Part shown: one piece after another, positions 8,378 through 16,073 of the stretch
How the letters are laid out: each line of letters opens with the position of its first letter
Numbering within the stretch: the stretch's first letter is position 1
Assembly: GCA_011754535.1 (NCBI GenBank)
Contig: JAAQVN010000001.1
Location: 3,720,001 to 3,784,000, forward strand
Length of the DNA stretch: 64,000 bases
From: Enterobacter asburiae
Lineage (GTDB): Bacteria; Pseudomonadota; Gammaproteobacteria; Enterobacterales; Enterobacteriaceae
Direction: 5' to 3'
Made by a program: the position numbers and the translations under genes
The notes under the pieces: generated by a model
Seen by the model: the letters and a program-made list of their open reading frames with translations, nothing else
Database searches by the model: none
What the model was told of the DNA's origin: nothing

Positions 8378-8743
8378 ATGGCCGATAAAAAGCTTATTGA
8401 CACTCTGCTTACCTGGATAAAAGGACATGCTGATAAGCAAATTACGGTTGCCGATGTGGCCTGTAAATCTGGTTATACAAAATGGTACCTTAACCGGCAC
8501 TTTAAAAAGTACACAGGAAGAAGTATAGGGGTTTTAATCAGAGATGAAAAAATGAAGTCGGCTGCATCTGAGCTTATTTGCACTAACGAAAGAATTGCTG
8601 ACATTGCTGAGAAATACCACTTTGAGTCTCAACAAACGTTCACTCGTGCCTTTACGCGTCATTATGGTATTTCGCCAGCCAGATACCGTCAGGCAATCCC
8701 CTCGATTAGGGATTCTAAAACAACTCTCACTGAGTTGCTTTAG
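8378..8743 (+). CDS. AraC/XylS family regulator of the MarA/SoxS/RamA size class
   Basis: The 121-residue product consists only of the two helix-turn-helix units of the AraC DNA-binding domain: VADVACKSGYTKWYLNRHF for the first and IADIAEKYHFESQQTFTRAF for the second, ending GISPARYR. This is the architecture of MarA, SoxS, RamA and RarA, which work as monomers on multidrug and stress genes. The chosen ATG 8378 follows CGGAG; an upstream ATG at 8360 lacks a ribosome site. It lies 45 bases after the outer-membrane protein gene on the same strand. The exact orthologue cannot be named. Confidence 0.85.
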   Translation: MADKKLIDTLLTWIKGHADKQITVADVACKSGYTKWYLNRHFKKYTGRSIGVLIRDEKMKSAASELICTNERIADIAEKYHFESQQTFTRAFTRHYGISPARYRQAIPSIRDSKTTLTELL

Positions 8744-8800
8744 CGGGTCTTCATCGTATTTTTTGTTAAAAAACTGAACGCTGAACAGTTGGTATCCCTA

Positions 8801-8820
8801 AGGGCTGCTGATGCAGCCCT
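8801..8820. repeat. Hairpin beside the recombinase remnant, conserved at both copies
   Basis: AGGGCTGC-TGAT-GCAGCCCT is an 8-bp perfect stem. An almost identical hairpin stands at 18767-18788, in the same place relative to the 3' end of the intact recombinase gene. No T-run follows, so it is not a typical terminator. Confidence 0.7.
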
Positions 8821-8829
8821 CACAGGCCA

Positions 8830-8985
8830 GACTTCAATTGACTCCGATATTTCCAGTGCATCATCTACTTCAATGCCAAGGTAACGTACTGTGCTTTCGA
8901 GTTTTTTGTGCCCTAAAAGTAACTGGATTACCCGAAGGTTCTTCGTTTTTTTATAGATAAGATATGGCTTGGTTCTGCGCATTGA
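8830..8985 (-). pseudogene. 3'-end remnant of a tyrosine recombinase
   Basis: This segment encodes the last 51 residues (150-200) of the 200-aa recombinase at 18795-19397, from MRRTKPYLIYKKTKNLRV to SESIEV, with an identical protein sequence. It keeps the GH and active-site tyrosine region (LLGHKKLESTVRYLGIE) but has lost everything upstream, including the HxxR motif. The DNA differs from the intact copy at many third codon positions. The stop is also lost, and the frame runs on to 8740. Upstream it is fused to an IS30-type transposase start. Confidence 0.85.
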
Positions 8986-8986
8986 G

Positions 8987-9064
8987 AGAATCACCCTGCT
9001 TATATCTGTCCCAGATAATTGCCTTCTGTTCTGGCGTGTAGTTAATCCGTGTTCTTCGTTTCAT
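8987..9064 (-). pseudogene. N-terminal remnant of an IS30-family transposase
   Basis: From ATG 9064 the frame reads MKRRTRINYTPEQKAIIWDR then YKQGDS, the typical start of IS30-family transposases. It then fuses into recombinase sequence around 8986. Only 26 codons remain. An IS30-like terminal repeat is present 28 bases upstream of the start. Confidence 0.75.
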
Positions 9065-9091
9065 AGCAACGTCCCCCTTGATTAAGGATAG

Positions 9092-9117
9092 TGTTGCATC
9101 GACCCGTTGAACTCACA
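9092..9117. mobile_element. IS30-type terminal inverted repeat (one end only)
   Basis: The 26 bases from 9092 begin TGTTGCATCGACC and end GTTGAACTCACA, resembling the IS30 end TGTTGCGTTGACC...TGAATCTACA as I recall it. It sits in the expected place before the truncated transposase start. No partner end is visible in this window, so the element is broken. Confidence 0.6.
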
Positions 9118-9231
9118 GCACAAAGGGGACGTAAACTCTGAATTAACCTCTTTAACCAGAGTTTGCATTCCGCATAGCGTATGAAGCCCCCTGATGATGT
9201 AAAAGACAGATTTTTCCACTCAGTAAAATCC

Positions 9232-10146
9232 TTACCCGTCCCCGTCAAGGTAAATCAGTGCCTCATCAGGCAGTACGGGTACGCGATGCTTCAGCCATTT
9301 CAGCAGTATTTCTACGTTTTGCTTTCTGACAGTATTATCCGGCCAAACTAGGTAATATCCGTCACCGGTTGCCACCGCTTCCGGGAAAGGAAGTGTCAGC
9401 AGACCGCTTTTTAATGCCTCAGTGCTCAAAAGCAGGTCACCGACAGACACGCCGTGTCCGCTCAGGGCGGCAAGATTTCCCTGCTCCAGCGTATCGAAGA
9501 CTTTCCCGCCACTGATGCTAAGCCCCGTAAAGCGCCCCGTCCTCTTCAGCCACCTCCGCCAGTCACGACGGTCCGGAGAGGGATGGATAAGGTCACATTC
9601 AGGAAGAGATTCCCGTGCGCTGGCAAGCATCGCAGGAGAGCAGACAGGTATCAGCCACTCGCTGAAAAGCAGCCTGCTCTCTGTCCCCTCCCCAAAATAG
9701 CCGTTGCCGAGCAGAATGGCACAGTCGTAGGGCTCACGGTTGAAATCCACCTCGTCCGTGTCCATCCAGACGCTGGTAATCTCTATCCCAGGAGTCATAT
9801 GGTTTTTGCGGAAGTCGTTGAGCACATCAAGAAGCCATCTCATGGTAAGTGTTGAGGGGGCCTTAAGGCGTAAAAACTGGCTGTGACTTCTGAAGGCGTT
9901 ACAGGCACGCTCTATGCTCATAAAACCCTCAGTCAGCTGTCCGGCCAGGGTGCGTCCCGCCTCGCTAACTCTTACTCGCGGTCCGTTTCGCCTGAAAAGC
10001 TCGCATTCAAACCATGCTTCAAGCGTGCGGATATGCCGGCTGACAGCACCCGGCGTAATGTTGAGTAATTCTGCTGCCTTACTGAATGAGTTCAGCCGCG
10101 CGGCTGCTTCAAAAGCCCGCAGTGCATAAAGAGGGGGTAGCGACAT
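9232..10146 (-). CDS. LysR-family transcriptional regulator (GcvA-type)
   Basis: The 304-residue product has the LysR winged helix at residues 1-62 (LRAFEAAARLNSFSKAAELL, NITPGAVSRHIRTLE) and a periplasmic-binding-like effector domain. The opening LPPLYALRAFEAAARL places it in the GcvA/AmpR-like subgroup. Translation probably starts at ATG 10146. Immediately upstream lies a perfect inverted repeat that is a good candidate for its own operator. The neighbouring upstream gene, which it may once have controlled, survives only as a ferredoxin-domain remnant, so its present target is unclear. Confidence 0.88.
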   Translation of the reverse strand: MSLPPLYALRAFEAAARLNSFSKAAELLNITPGAVSRHIRTLEAWFECELFRRNGPRVRVSEAGRTLAGQLTEGFMSIERACNAFRSHSQFLRLKAPSTLTMRWLLDVLNDFRKNHMTPGIEITSVWMDTDEVDFNREPYDCAILLGNGYFGEGTESRLLFSEWLIPVCSPAMLASARESLPECDLIHPSPDRRDWRRWLKRTGRFTGLSISGGKVFDTLEQGNLAALSGHGVSVGDLLLSTEALKSGLLTLPFPEAVATGDGYYLVWPDNTVRKQNVEILLKWLKHRVPVLPDEALIYLDGDG

Positions 10147-10155
10147 CAGACATCC

Positions 10156-10178
10156 TAATGTGAGTTTTACTCACATTA
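10156..10178. promoter_or_regulatory. Perfect inverted repeat in the LysR gene promoter
   Basis: TAATGTGAGT (10156-10165) and ACTCACATTA (10169-10178) form perfect 10-bp arms separated by TTT. It lies 10 bases upstream of the LysR start. The TGTGA/TCACA half-sites resemble CRP boxes, but their spacing of 7 rather than 6 argues for another factor, most simply the LysR protein itself. Confidence 0.55.
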
Positions 10179-10270
10179 AGCGCGAGTTTTATCCGTTTTT
10201 CAACTGTCCCGCGCAGGTGAATAATCCTGCCCGAAAAGTTAACGGAGGGATTATCGTGGAAGGTACCCGT

Positions 10271-10528
10271 CTTTTCTTCGTCTGACTGCACCGTATCACG
10301 GTGGTCAGCTTTCCCGGACTCGACCGGGGCCAGACAGGTGCCGCACATCCCGATTTCACAGGAAATGGGTATATCAATACCGTTTTCTGTCAGCACGGTC
10401 GCAATCGATTTGTCGGCAGGGGTACTGAACCGCTGGCCAGAAGATGAAAGTGTGACGGTGAACGTGTAATATGCGCTCTGCTTTCGGATTGCTCTGCAGA
10501 CCGGCGCTCCGTGCTGCGCTGAATACCT
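10271..10528 (-). pseudogene. 2Fe-2S ferredoxin domain remnant of an oxygenase reductase (VanB-like)
   Basis: An open frame reads YTFTVTLSSSGQRFSTPADK and then ENGIDIPISCEIGMCGTC, ending near ADHRDTVQSDEEK. C-x4-C-x2-C is the cluster loop of plant-type ferredoxin domains at the C-terminus of phthalate/vanillate oxygenase reductases. The flavin and NAD domains that should precede it are missing, and the fourth cysteine region after DEEK is replaced by unrelated sequence. The remnant therefore cannot bind a cluster. It lies on the same strand as, and just upstream of, the LysR gene. Confidence 0.7.
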
Positions 10529-11055
10529 GACTCAGGTTGAGTTGGCACTTTACTGACAGAATCGCTCATGAGGGCAACCGGGCGGAGTCCGCTATGAGCG
10601 AGAGGTGGACGTACAGAACGAATTTCATTACATATGAATTAAACATTTCTTCCCTGGGAACGTCGATTGTCGTTTGGGATAGCCAGGCTTTAACCTGCTG
10701 GTAATCGTCAGTTCAGCCAGAAGAAAGAGTGTTCCGACAATGTATCCTGCACCTTTTTTACCATAATGATGCAGGCCTTCACCAAGTCACATCCTCAGGT
10801 GCCATTTCTGCATAAAGACTAAAACTGGCCATTCAAACAATCATCATTGTGGAATCAAAGTTAAACCCATATTAGTTTCATGGCATTCCATTTTTATCAT
10901 GTCCTACGCGTTTTCCTCTCCTTTGTGTCTTTTTTATATGTCAATTTTGATTATGATGGCTTAACACTGAAGTATCCATCAGTAACCCTTCTGAAGAAGG
11001 TGAGGCATATTTCCGTAGATAAATCAATCAAATAACACTTTCTAAAGGAAAACGA
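10529..11055. other. Intergenic stretch without recognisable genes
   Basis: About 520 bases between the ferredoxin remnant and the next gene. No frame of useful length, tRNA or repeat is visible. The last 100 bases should hold the promoter of the AhpD-type gene. The rest looks like decayed DNA. Confidence 0.4.
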
Positions 11056-11505
11056 ATGAAACGTCCAAATTGGTTCCAGGTATCTGCAGAAGGCTCAAAG
11101 GCACTGGGAACTCTGCATCATTTCGCCACAACAGGAACAAATCTCCCGGAAGAGTTAATACATTTGGTTTTTTTAAGAGTATCTCAGATTAATGGCTGCG
11201 CGCATTGTATTGATATTCACACCCGCGATCTTATAAAGTGTGGCATGTCGGTAGAGAAAATAGTTCTGATTCCCGTATGGGAGGAGGCTACATATTTATT
11301 CTCGGATCTGGAGCAAGCGGCACTGGCATGGGCTGAAGAAGTTACCCGAGTAAGTGAGACACATGCTTCGGATGAAGCGTATTCTGCAGCGCTTTCAGTA
11401 TTTGGTGAAAAAGATTTGGTCGATTTGACCATCGTTATTGCAACAATGAATGCACTTAATCGTATGGGCGTCAGCTTTCGAATGAAGCCGCTGGCCAAGG
11501 CATAA
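11056..11505 (+). CDS. Carboxymuconolactone decarboxylase/AhpD-family protein
   Basis: The 149-residue product carries the AhpD-like core INGCAHCIDIHTRDLIKCG with CxxC and a downstream histidine, the redox centre of alkylhydroperoxidase-like proteins. Upstream HLVFLRVSQ and the C-terminal NALNRMGVSFRM fit the fold. Such proteins act as small thiol peroxidases or decarboxylases; the substrate is not predictable. A good Shine-Dalgarno (AAAGGAAAACG) precedes ATG 11056. The gene is a single unit ended by a strong bidirectional hairpin. A second family member lies nearby at 11752 on the other strand, only distantly similar. Confidence 0.88.
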   Translation: MKRPNWFQVSAEGSKALGTLHHFATTGTNLPEELIHLVFLRVSQINGCAHCIDIHTRDLIKCGMSVEKIVLIPVWEEATYLFSDLEQAALAWAEEVTRVSETHASDEAYSAALSVFGEKDLVDLTIVIATMNALNRMGVSFRMKPLAKA

Positions 11506-11552
11506 ATTACCATTCGTTTTCTTCTCGCGATTGGTTACTCATTTCCCCCAAA

Positions 11553-11580
11553 GTAAAAACCGCCGAAAGGCGGTTTTTAC
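11553..11580. terminator. Bidirectional Rho-independent terminator
   Basis: A perfect 12-bp stem GTAAAAACCGCC / GGCGGTTTTTAC with a GAAA loop. T-rich tails on both strands let it serve either direction. Confidence 0.9.
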
Positions 11581-11704
11581 TTTTTTAACAGCTAATGATG
11601 AATATAATCGATCTTAATATTCTTTTAAGAATGTATAATATTAGGTTAAAAATACACTATGAATACTATTTGTGTGCGATTATTACAACATATGTAAGCT
11701 TATA

Positions 11705-11744
11705 ATTAAAAAATAAAGCCGCCAACAAGAAGTGTTGTTGACGG
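11705..11744 (-). terminator. Terminator of the AhpD/azoreductase/acetyltransferase operon
   Basis: On the minus strand CCGTCAACAA pairs with TTGTTGGCGG (one G-U pair) around a CACTTC loop, followed by a T-rich tail. It lies just after the stop of the gene at 11752. Confidence 0.75.
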
Positions 11745-11751
11745 ACATTTA

Positions 11752-12231
11752 TTAATGTAATTCAGCACGATCCAGACCGTAAGCGCTATCCATCGATCCT
11801 GGTGCCATCTGTGATAAAATCTGGAGACGATTCCAAGCGTTGATTACAGCAATGGTGAATGTTAACTCTGATACTTCCACTTCAGAGAAATGTTCGCGCA
11901 ATTCGCTGTAAAGCGCTTCGCTTACACCATTATCACCAATGCGTGTCAACGCTTCAGTCAGTGCCAGAGCAGCTTTCTCTTTGGCGCTGAACAATGGCGA
12001 TTCCCGCCAGATTGCAACGTGATAAAGACGCAGTTCACGCTCCCCATGCATTTTTGCTTCTTTAACATGCATATCCAGACAAAACGCACAATGATTCAGC
12101 TGTGAGGCACGGATATCCACTAAGTGCTTAAGTTTTTTATCCAGTGAGATTTTTCCTAATGCCATAGAAGCATCGGCAAGTGTTTTAGCCAGTGCAGGAA
12201 TGGTTTTAAAATGATTCACACGTGACGACAT
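11752..12231 (-). CDS. AhpD-like carboxymuconolactone decarboxylase family protein
   Basis: The 159-residue protein contains LVDIRASQLNHCAFCLDMHV with the CxxC redox pair and following histidine, then a helical C-terminal half (NAWNRLQILSQM). This is the AhpD/YcgZ-like fold, with expected peroxidase or disulfide-reductase activity. It is the last gene of a three-gene operon with an azoreductase and an acetyltransferase, transcribed towards a strong terminator. The clustering and the adjacent divergent MocR regulator suggest a response to reactive electrophiles or oxidants; this is inferred from the family mix. Confidence 0.88.
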   Translation of the reverse strand: MSSRVNHFKTIPALAKTLADASMALGKISLDKKLKHLVDIRASQLNHCAFCLDMHVKEAKMHGERELRLYHVAIWRESPLFSAKEKAALALTEALTRIGDNGVSEALYSELREHFSEVEVSELTFTIAVINAWNRLQILSQMAPGSMDSAYGLDRAELH

Positions 12232-12246
12232 ATTGTAATCCTCTTT

Positions 12247-12855
12247 TTAAAATAAACGATCAATGGTTTGCAGTGCATGAGGTAACGCTGTAGTACGAGC
12301 GACGGGGTCATGCGTGCCGTCTACCCGAATAAATTGCACGTCGGTAATGCCAATATATTCAAGCGCTACGCGAATGTAGGGCGTGAACTGGTCATCTGCT
12401 ACAAATGGACCGTGGGCAAATACGCTGCCGCTGGCGACAACGCAATACACTTTTTTGCCGCTGACTAGTCCTATTTTTTTGCCCTCTGGCGTAAAGGCGA
12501 AAGTTCGTCCGGCGCGGGTTATATGATCGAACCAAGCCTTCAGCACCGAAGGCAGGCCGAGGTTCCACATCGGTGATGAGATAACCAGTGTGTCACAATC
12601 AAAAAGCTGATCTACCAGTTGTTCCGAAGTCTTAATAGCGGTGAGCTGAGCTTCACTGCGTAGGTCTGGTGGGGTAAAAAAACCAGCAATGGTAAATGCA
12701 TCAAGATGTGGTAGCGGTCGTTGAGCCAGGTCCAGAACTGATTCTTCAAGCTCGGCATGATGCGCACGTAATTTTTCTACCAGGCGTTCAGACGCCGCGC
12801 GGGATGCCGATCCTGATAAATCCGGACTGACTTTAATGTGAAGCAGTTTCATCAT
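12247..12855 (-). CDS. FMN-dependent NADH:quinone oxidoreductase (azoreductase)
   Basis: The 202-residue flavodoxin-fold protein shows MKLLHIKVSPDLSGSASR at the phosphate loop and SPMWNLGLPSVLKAWFDHI, a hallmark of AzoR. Members reduce quinones and azo compounds by two-electron transfer from NADH, using FMN. Length matches AzoR (about 200). ATG 12855 follows GAGGAAAAGA; the next codon is also ATG. It lies between the acetyltransferase and AhpD-like genes, with gaps of 8 and 15 bases, so the three form one operon. Confidence 0.9.
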   Translation of the reverse strand: MMKLLHIKVSPDLSGSASRAASERLVEKLRAHHAELEESVLDLAQRPLPHLDAFTIAGFFTPPDLRSEAQLTAIKTSEQLVDQLFDCDTLVISSPMWNLGLPSVLKAWFDHITRAGRTFAFTPEGKKIGLVSGKKVYCVVASGSVFAHGPFVADDQFTPYIRVALEYIGITDVQFIRVDGTHDPVARTTALPHALQTIDRLF

Positions 12856-12863
12856 TCTTTTCC

Positions 12864-13289
12864 TCAGTTAAGATCGCGATAAAAGTGCAGGCCGAGGGCG
12901 GTGTATCCGACACGCTGATAAAATGCCTGGGCTCCTGAATTTCTAATGGCGGTATCAAGGACCATCTGACCACAACCGTATTCACGTGCGATGACCGCTA
13001 AGTGATTCAACAGGATTGCACCCATCCCCTGACCGCGAGCCTCGCTCACTGTTACCAGATCGTCGACGTAACAGAATTGCCCGTGAATAAAATTTTCAAG
13101 CAGTCGATAACCGGCCAGCACCATTGGTTTGCCATCCTGCTCCAGTCCTGCAAGCCGATAGCCTTGCGCCTGCTGGCGCTGTACCTGGGCGATAAATTGT
13201 TTCTCATTCGTCAGTTTGCTGCGTAGTTCCCGCATCAGCGCAAAGCAATGAGCAAGGTCAGTAGCGGTGTCGTAATGTTCAATCTTCAT
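12864..13289 (-). CDS. GNAT-family N-acetyltransferase
   Basis: The 141-residue protein has the acetyl-CoA binding motif ARGQGMGAILLNHL and the C-terminal SGAQAFYQRVGY of GNAT enzymes. The acceptor substrate is unknown. It is the first gene of the operon with azoR-like and AhpD-like genes, reading away from the MocR gene; the 109-base divergent spacer before the MocR start should contain promoters for both. Similar acetyltransferase-azoreductase-AhpD groups beside a MocR regulator occur elsewhere in proteobacteria, by memory. Confidence 0.88.
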   Translation of the reverse strand: MKIEHYDTATDLAHCFALMRELRSKLTNEKQFIAQVQRQQAQGYRLAGLEQDGKPMVLAGYRLLENFIHGQFCYVDDLVTVSEARGQGMGAILLNHLAVIAREYGCGQMVLDTAIRNSGAQAFYQRVGYTALGLHFYRDLN

Positions 13290-13398
13290 GACGCCTCATA
13301 TTGAGTGGCTTAGTTAATAGCCATATCTTAATCTTGTATGTCTGGTTAAAAAGGGCCATTATTGGACTTAATTGGTAGGACATCTAAAGGTGCATTTA

Positions 13399-14778
13399 AT
13401 GGGGTACAAAGAGATTTATGCCCGCTATCGTCAGCAGATTCAGGACGGTCTTCTGAAACCGGGAGCGCGCGTTACCTCGATTCGTTCGCTAGCAAGCGAG
13501 TTGCAGGTAGCGCGAAAAACGGTAGAAACTGCGTATGAAATTCTTATTGGAGAAGGCTATTTCGTGAGTCTGGGGGCGAAGGGGACCTATATAAATCCAG
13601 AGCTCAGGCTGACCTCAACGGTCAGCGCAGACAACGCTGTATCGTCTTGTTCACTTAACACACAGGTTACTGAAAGAAAGGGTGATCTGAGGCTCGGAAT
13701 CCCTGCCCTGGATGAATTTCCCCATAAAAAATGGTTACTAATATCGGGAAAAGCGGCGCGAAGTCTTCGTCCGGAAGAAATGCTCATGCCCCCGGTAATG
13801 GGCTTTCAGCCGCTACGTGAGGCCATTTCAAGTTATCTCAATATTTCAAGAGGACTGAATTGCCGACCGGAGCAAATCTTTGTTACCAGCGGCTATCGGG
13901 CCAACTTACGGTTAATTCTGTCGGTACTTGCACAGCCTGAAGATAAAGTGCTGTTTGAAGATCCTGGCTACTTTTATGGTCAGCAATTATTGAAGCGAAT
14001 GGCATCCAATCTGCACTATATACCTGTTGATCGGCAGGGCATGGATGTTGATTATCTTCAGCGCTATCACAACGATGCACGCTTCGCTATCGTTACACCC
14101 ACTCATCAAAGTCCGCTCGCAGTTAGCCTTTCATTACCGCGTAAGCATCAGTTGCTGGCCTGGGCACAGCAAAACAGTAGCTGGATAATCGAAGATGACT
14201 ACGACGGAGAGTTTCATTACACACGAAAAGTAATCCCGGCGTTGAAAAGCCTCGATATGCATGACCGGGTTATTTATACCGGTACGTTTAGTAAAACGAT
14301 AATGCCAGCTATGCGTATCGGCTATATGGTAATACCACAGGAGACGGTAGCCCGTTTCAGTGAACTGGGCGAAATCCTTGAAACGGGTCTGCCATTACTG
14401 CCGCAAAAAATACTTGCGCAATTCCTTAGCGAAGGACACTTCTACCGGCATATAAAAAAGATGCGCTTACTCTATCAGCAGCGGCGTCGCATGATGCTTG
14501 AAGCAATTGAAACGAGCTTTCCAGGGTTATTTGAATTTGAGCTTACAGATGGCGGGATGCATATTGTTGCCTTCCTGCAACGCGGTATTGAAGATATTGC
14601 ATTAGCTGCATTATGGACACAACACGAGCTTTACGTCCGGCCACTCTCGAGCTGGTATGCGCAGACACAAAAACGTTATGGGTTAGTAATTGGATACACT
14701 AATATTCGCTCAACCGAAGAGGCGCAGAAAATTTTGGAGCGGGTTAAGGAAAAAACACTGGCGCTTATGCAGCATTAA
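13399..14778 (+). CDS. MocR/PdxR-type regulator (GntR helix-turn-helix fused to aminotransferase fold)
   Basis: The 459-residue protein starts at ATG 13399 after AAAGGTG. Residues 1-75 are a GntR winged helix (YRQQIQDGLLKPGARVTSIR, SLASELQVARKTVETAYE). The rest is a fold-type I aminotransferase domain with DDYDGEFHY and the PLP lysine in TGTFSKTIMPAMRIGY. MocR proteins use PLP or an amino compound as ligand and usually control the divergent gene, here the acetyltransferase operon. Length is typical. Target assignment is from position. Confidence 0.92.
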   Translation: MGYKEIYARYRQQIQDGLLKPGARVTSIRSLASELQVARKTVETAYEILIGEGYFVSLGAKGTYINPELRLTSTVSADNAVSSCSLNTQVTERKGDLRLGIPALDEFPHKKWLLISGKAARSLRPEEMLMPPVMGFQPLREAISSYLNISRGLNCRPEQIFVTSGYRANLRLILSVLAQPEDKVLFEDPGYFYGQQLLKRMASNLHYIPVDRQGMDVDYLQRYHNDARFAIVTPTHQSPLAVSLSLPRKHQLLAWAQQNSSWIIEDDYDGEFHYTRKVIPALKSLDMHDRVIYTGTFSKTIMPAMRIGYMVIPQETVARFSELGEILETGLPLLPQKILAQFLSEGHFYRHIKKMRLLYQQRRRMMLEAIETSFPGLFEFELTDGGMHIVAFLQRGIEDIALAALWTQHELYVRPLSSWYAQTQKRYGLVIGYTNIRSTEEAQKILERVKEKTLALMQH

Positions 14779-14840
14779 GCTTTTTGATAGCCAGGCGTGA
14801 ATAATAATCTCTTGTTTAACCGTATCGTTGCCTGATAAAA

Positions 14841-14884
14841 ATATTTAGTCGATCACTCCCTGTAAATGAGGGTCGACTAAATAT
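14841..14884. repeat. Long perfect inverted repeat
   Basis: ATATTTAGTCGA (14841-14852) and TCGACTAAATAT (14873-14884) are exact complements, with an inner CCCT/AGGG pairing in the 20-base centre. It lies in the 256-base spacer between two convergently transcribed genes. It could end transcription from either side but lacks a T-run; a protein or recombinase site is also possible. Confidence 0.6.
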
Positions 14885-15034
14885 GATCGTGATAGTACAT
14901 GTGTTTTTTAACAGGAATTTAGTCTGGTGTCGGTGCCATATATCTTCTCCAGGATATTACGTATAGCTAACGGGAACACCGTTTCTAAGCCAGGCGTTCA
15001 AAAATAGAGCGGGGTTTTGAGAATATCTGGAATA

Positions 15035-16063
15035 TTAGCGGATCTCAATTTCAGGAACGGCTGACATCCCGACGCGCAATAATTTTGCATCGGGTTGATT
15101 ACCATCCAGCACTATTTTCACCGGTAAACGCTGGACGACTTTAGTAAAGTTACCCGTTGCATTGTCTGGCTGGATGGCTGAAAACGTTGCGCCGGTTGCA
15201 GGAGCGATACTATCGACATGTCCAGTAAACTTTTTGCCAGGCATGGCATCAATTTTAATTAAGACCTTCTGCCCCTGCTGAACATTTGCCAGCTGTGTTT
15301 CAAGATAATTGGCAGTGATGTAAGTTTGATGTAGCGGAACCACGGCCAGCAGACGTGTCCCTGCGTTAACGTAGGCACCGAGGCGCACCGAACGCTGGCC
15401 TACCATTCCATCGACTGGTGCAACAATACGCGTATAAGAAAGGTTAAGCCTCGCCTGACTGACCTTTGCCTGCGCGACTGCAACATCGGCTTCCGCCTGA
15501 CGTAATGCGGCCCTCAACACGCCTACCTGTTTTTCTGCTGAGGTCAGAGCAGCTTCGTTCTGACGAACGACTGCGGATGCAGAACGCTGCGTTGAATGAG
15601 CTTTTTGTTGATCGTCCGCAGCGACGGTACCACTTTGATAAAGCTTGTTAAAACGTTCAGCGTTCTGACTGGCGTACTGCGCCGATGCCTGACTGGCTAA
15701 AAGGGTCGCTTTTGTCTGGGCAATAATGGATTGTTGTTGCTCCAGTTGTGCAAGGCTGCTCAGGTGTTTTGCTTCACTAAGCTGCAAATTAGCTTGCGCC
15801 ATTTCAAGCGCTATTTTGTAGTCACGGTCATCCAGCGTGGCCAGTGTTTGCCCTGCTTTAACCCGTTGGTTATCGGCGACATAGATATTTTTGATATAAC
15901 CCGATACTTTTGGTGCTACCAGTGTGTAATCCGCATTCACATAGGCATCATTGGTACGGGTATCATTATTCAGCATTGTCGACCATACGAAAAATATCAT
16001 CGTCATCATCAGGATTAATAATGCGCTGAGCAGAATCGTCCTTCTGGATACAGAAAATTTCAT
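15035..16063 (-). CDS. HlyD/EmrA-family membrane-fusion protein of a drug pump
   Basis: The 342-residue protein has one N-terminal membrane helix (residues 11-30), then NADYTLVAPKVSGYIKNIYV and DNQRVKAGQTLATLDDRDY, the biotinyl-lipoyl-like half motifs, separated from their partner (RIVAPVDGMVGQRSVRLGAY) by a long alpha-helical hairpin. This is the EmrA layout. It follows the MFS gene by 10 bases in one operon. It would link the inner-membrane pump to a TolC-type channel in the outer membrane. Confidence 0.92.
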   Translation of the reverse strand: MKFSVSRRTILLSALLILMMTMIFFVWSTMLNNDTRTNDAYVNADYTLVAPKVSGYIKNIYVADNQRVKAGQTLATLDDRDYKIALEMAQANLQLSEAKHLSSLAQLEQQQSIIAQTKATLLASQASAQYASQNAERFNKLYQSGTVAADDQQKAHSTQRSASAVVRQNEAALTSAEKQVGVLRAALRQAEADVAVAQAKVSQARLNLSYTRIVAPVDGMVGQRSVRLGAYVNAGTRLLAVVPLHQTYITANYLETQLANVQQGQKVLIKIDAMPGKKFTGHVDSIAPATGATFSAIQPDNATGNFTKVVQRLPVKIVLDGNQPDAKLLRVGMSAVPEIEIR

Positions 16064-16073
16064 TTAACCACCT

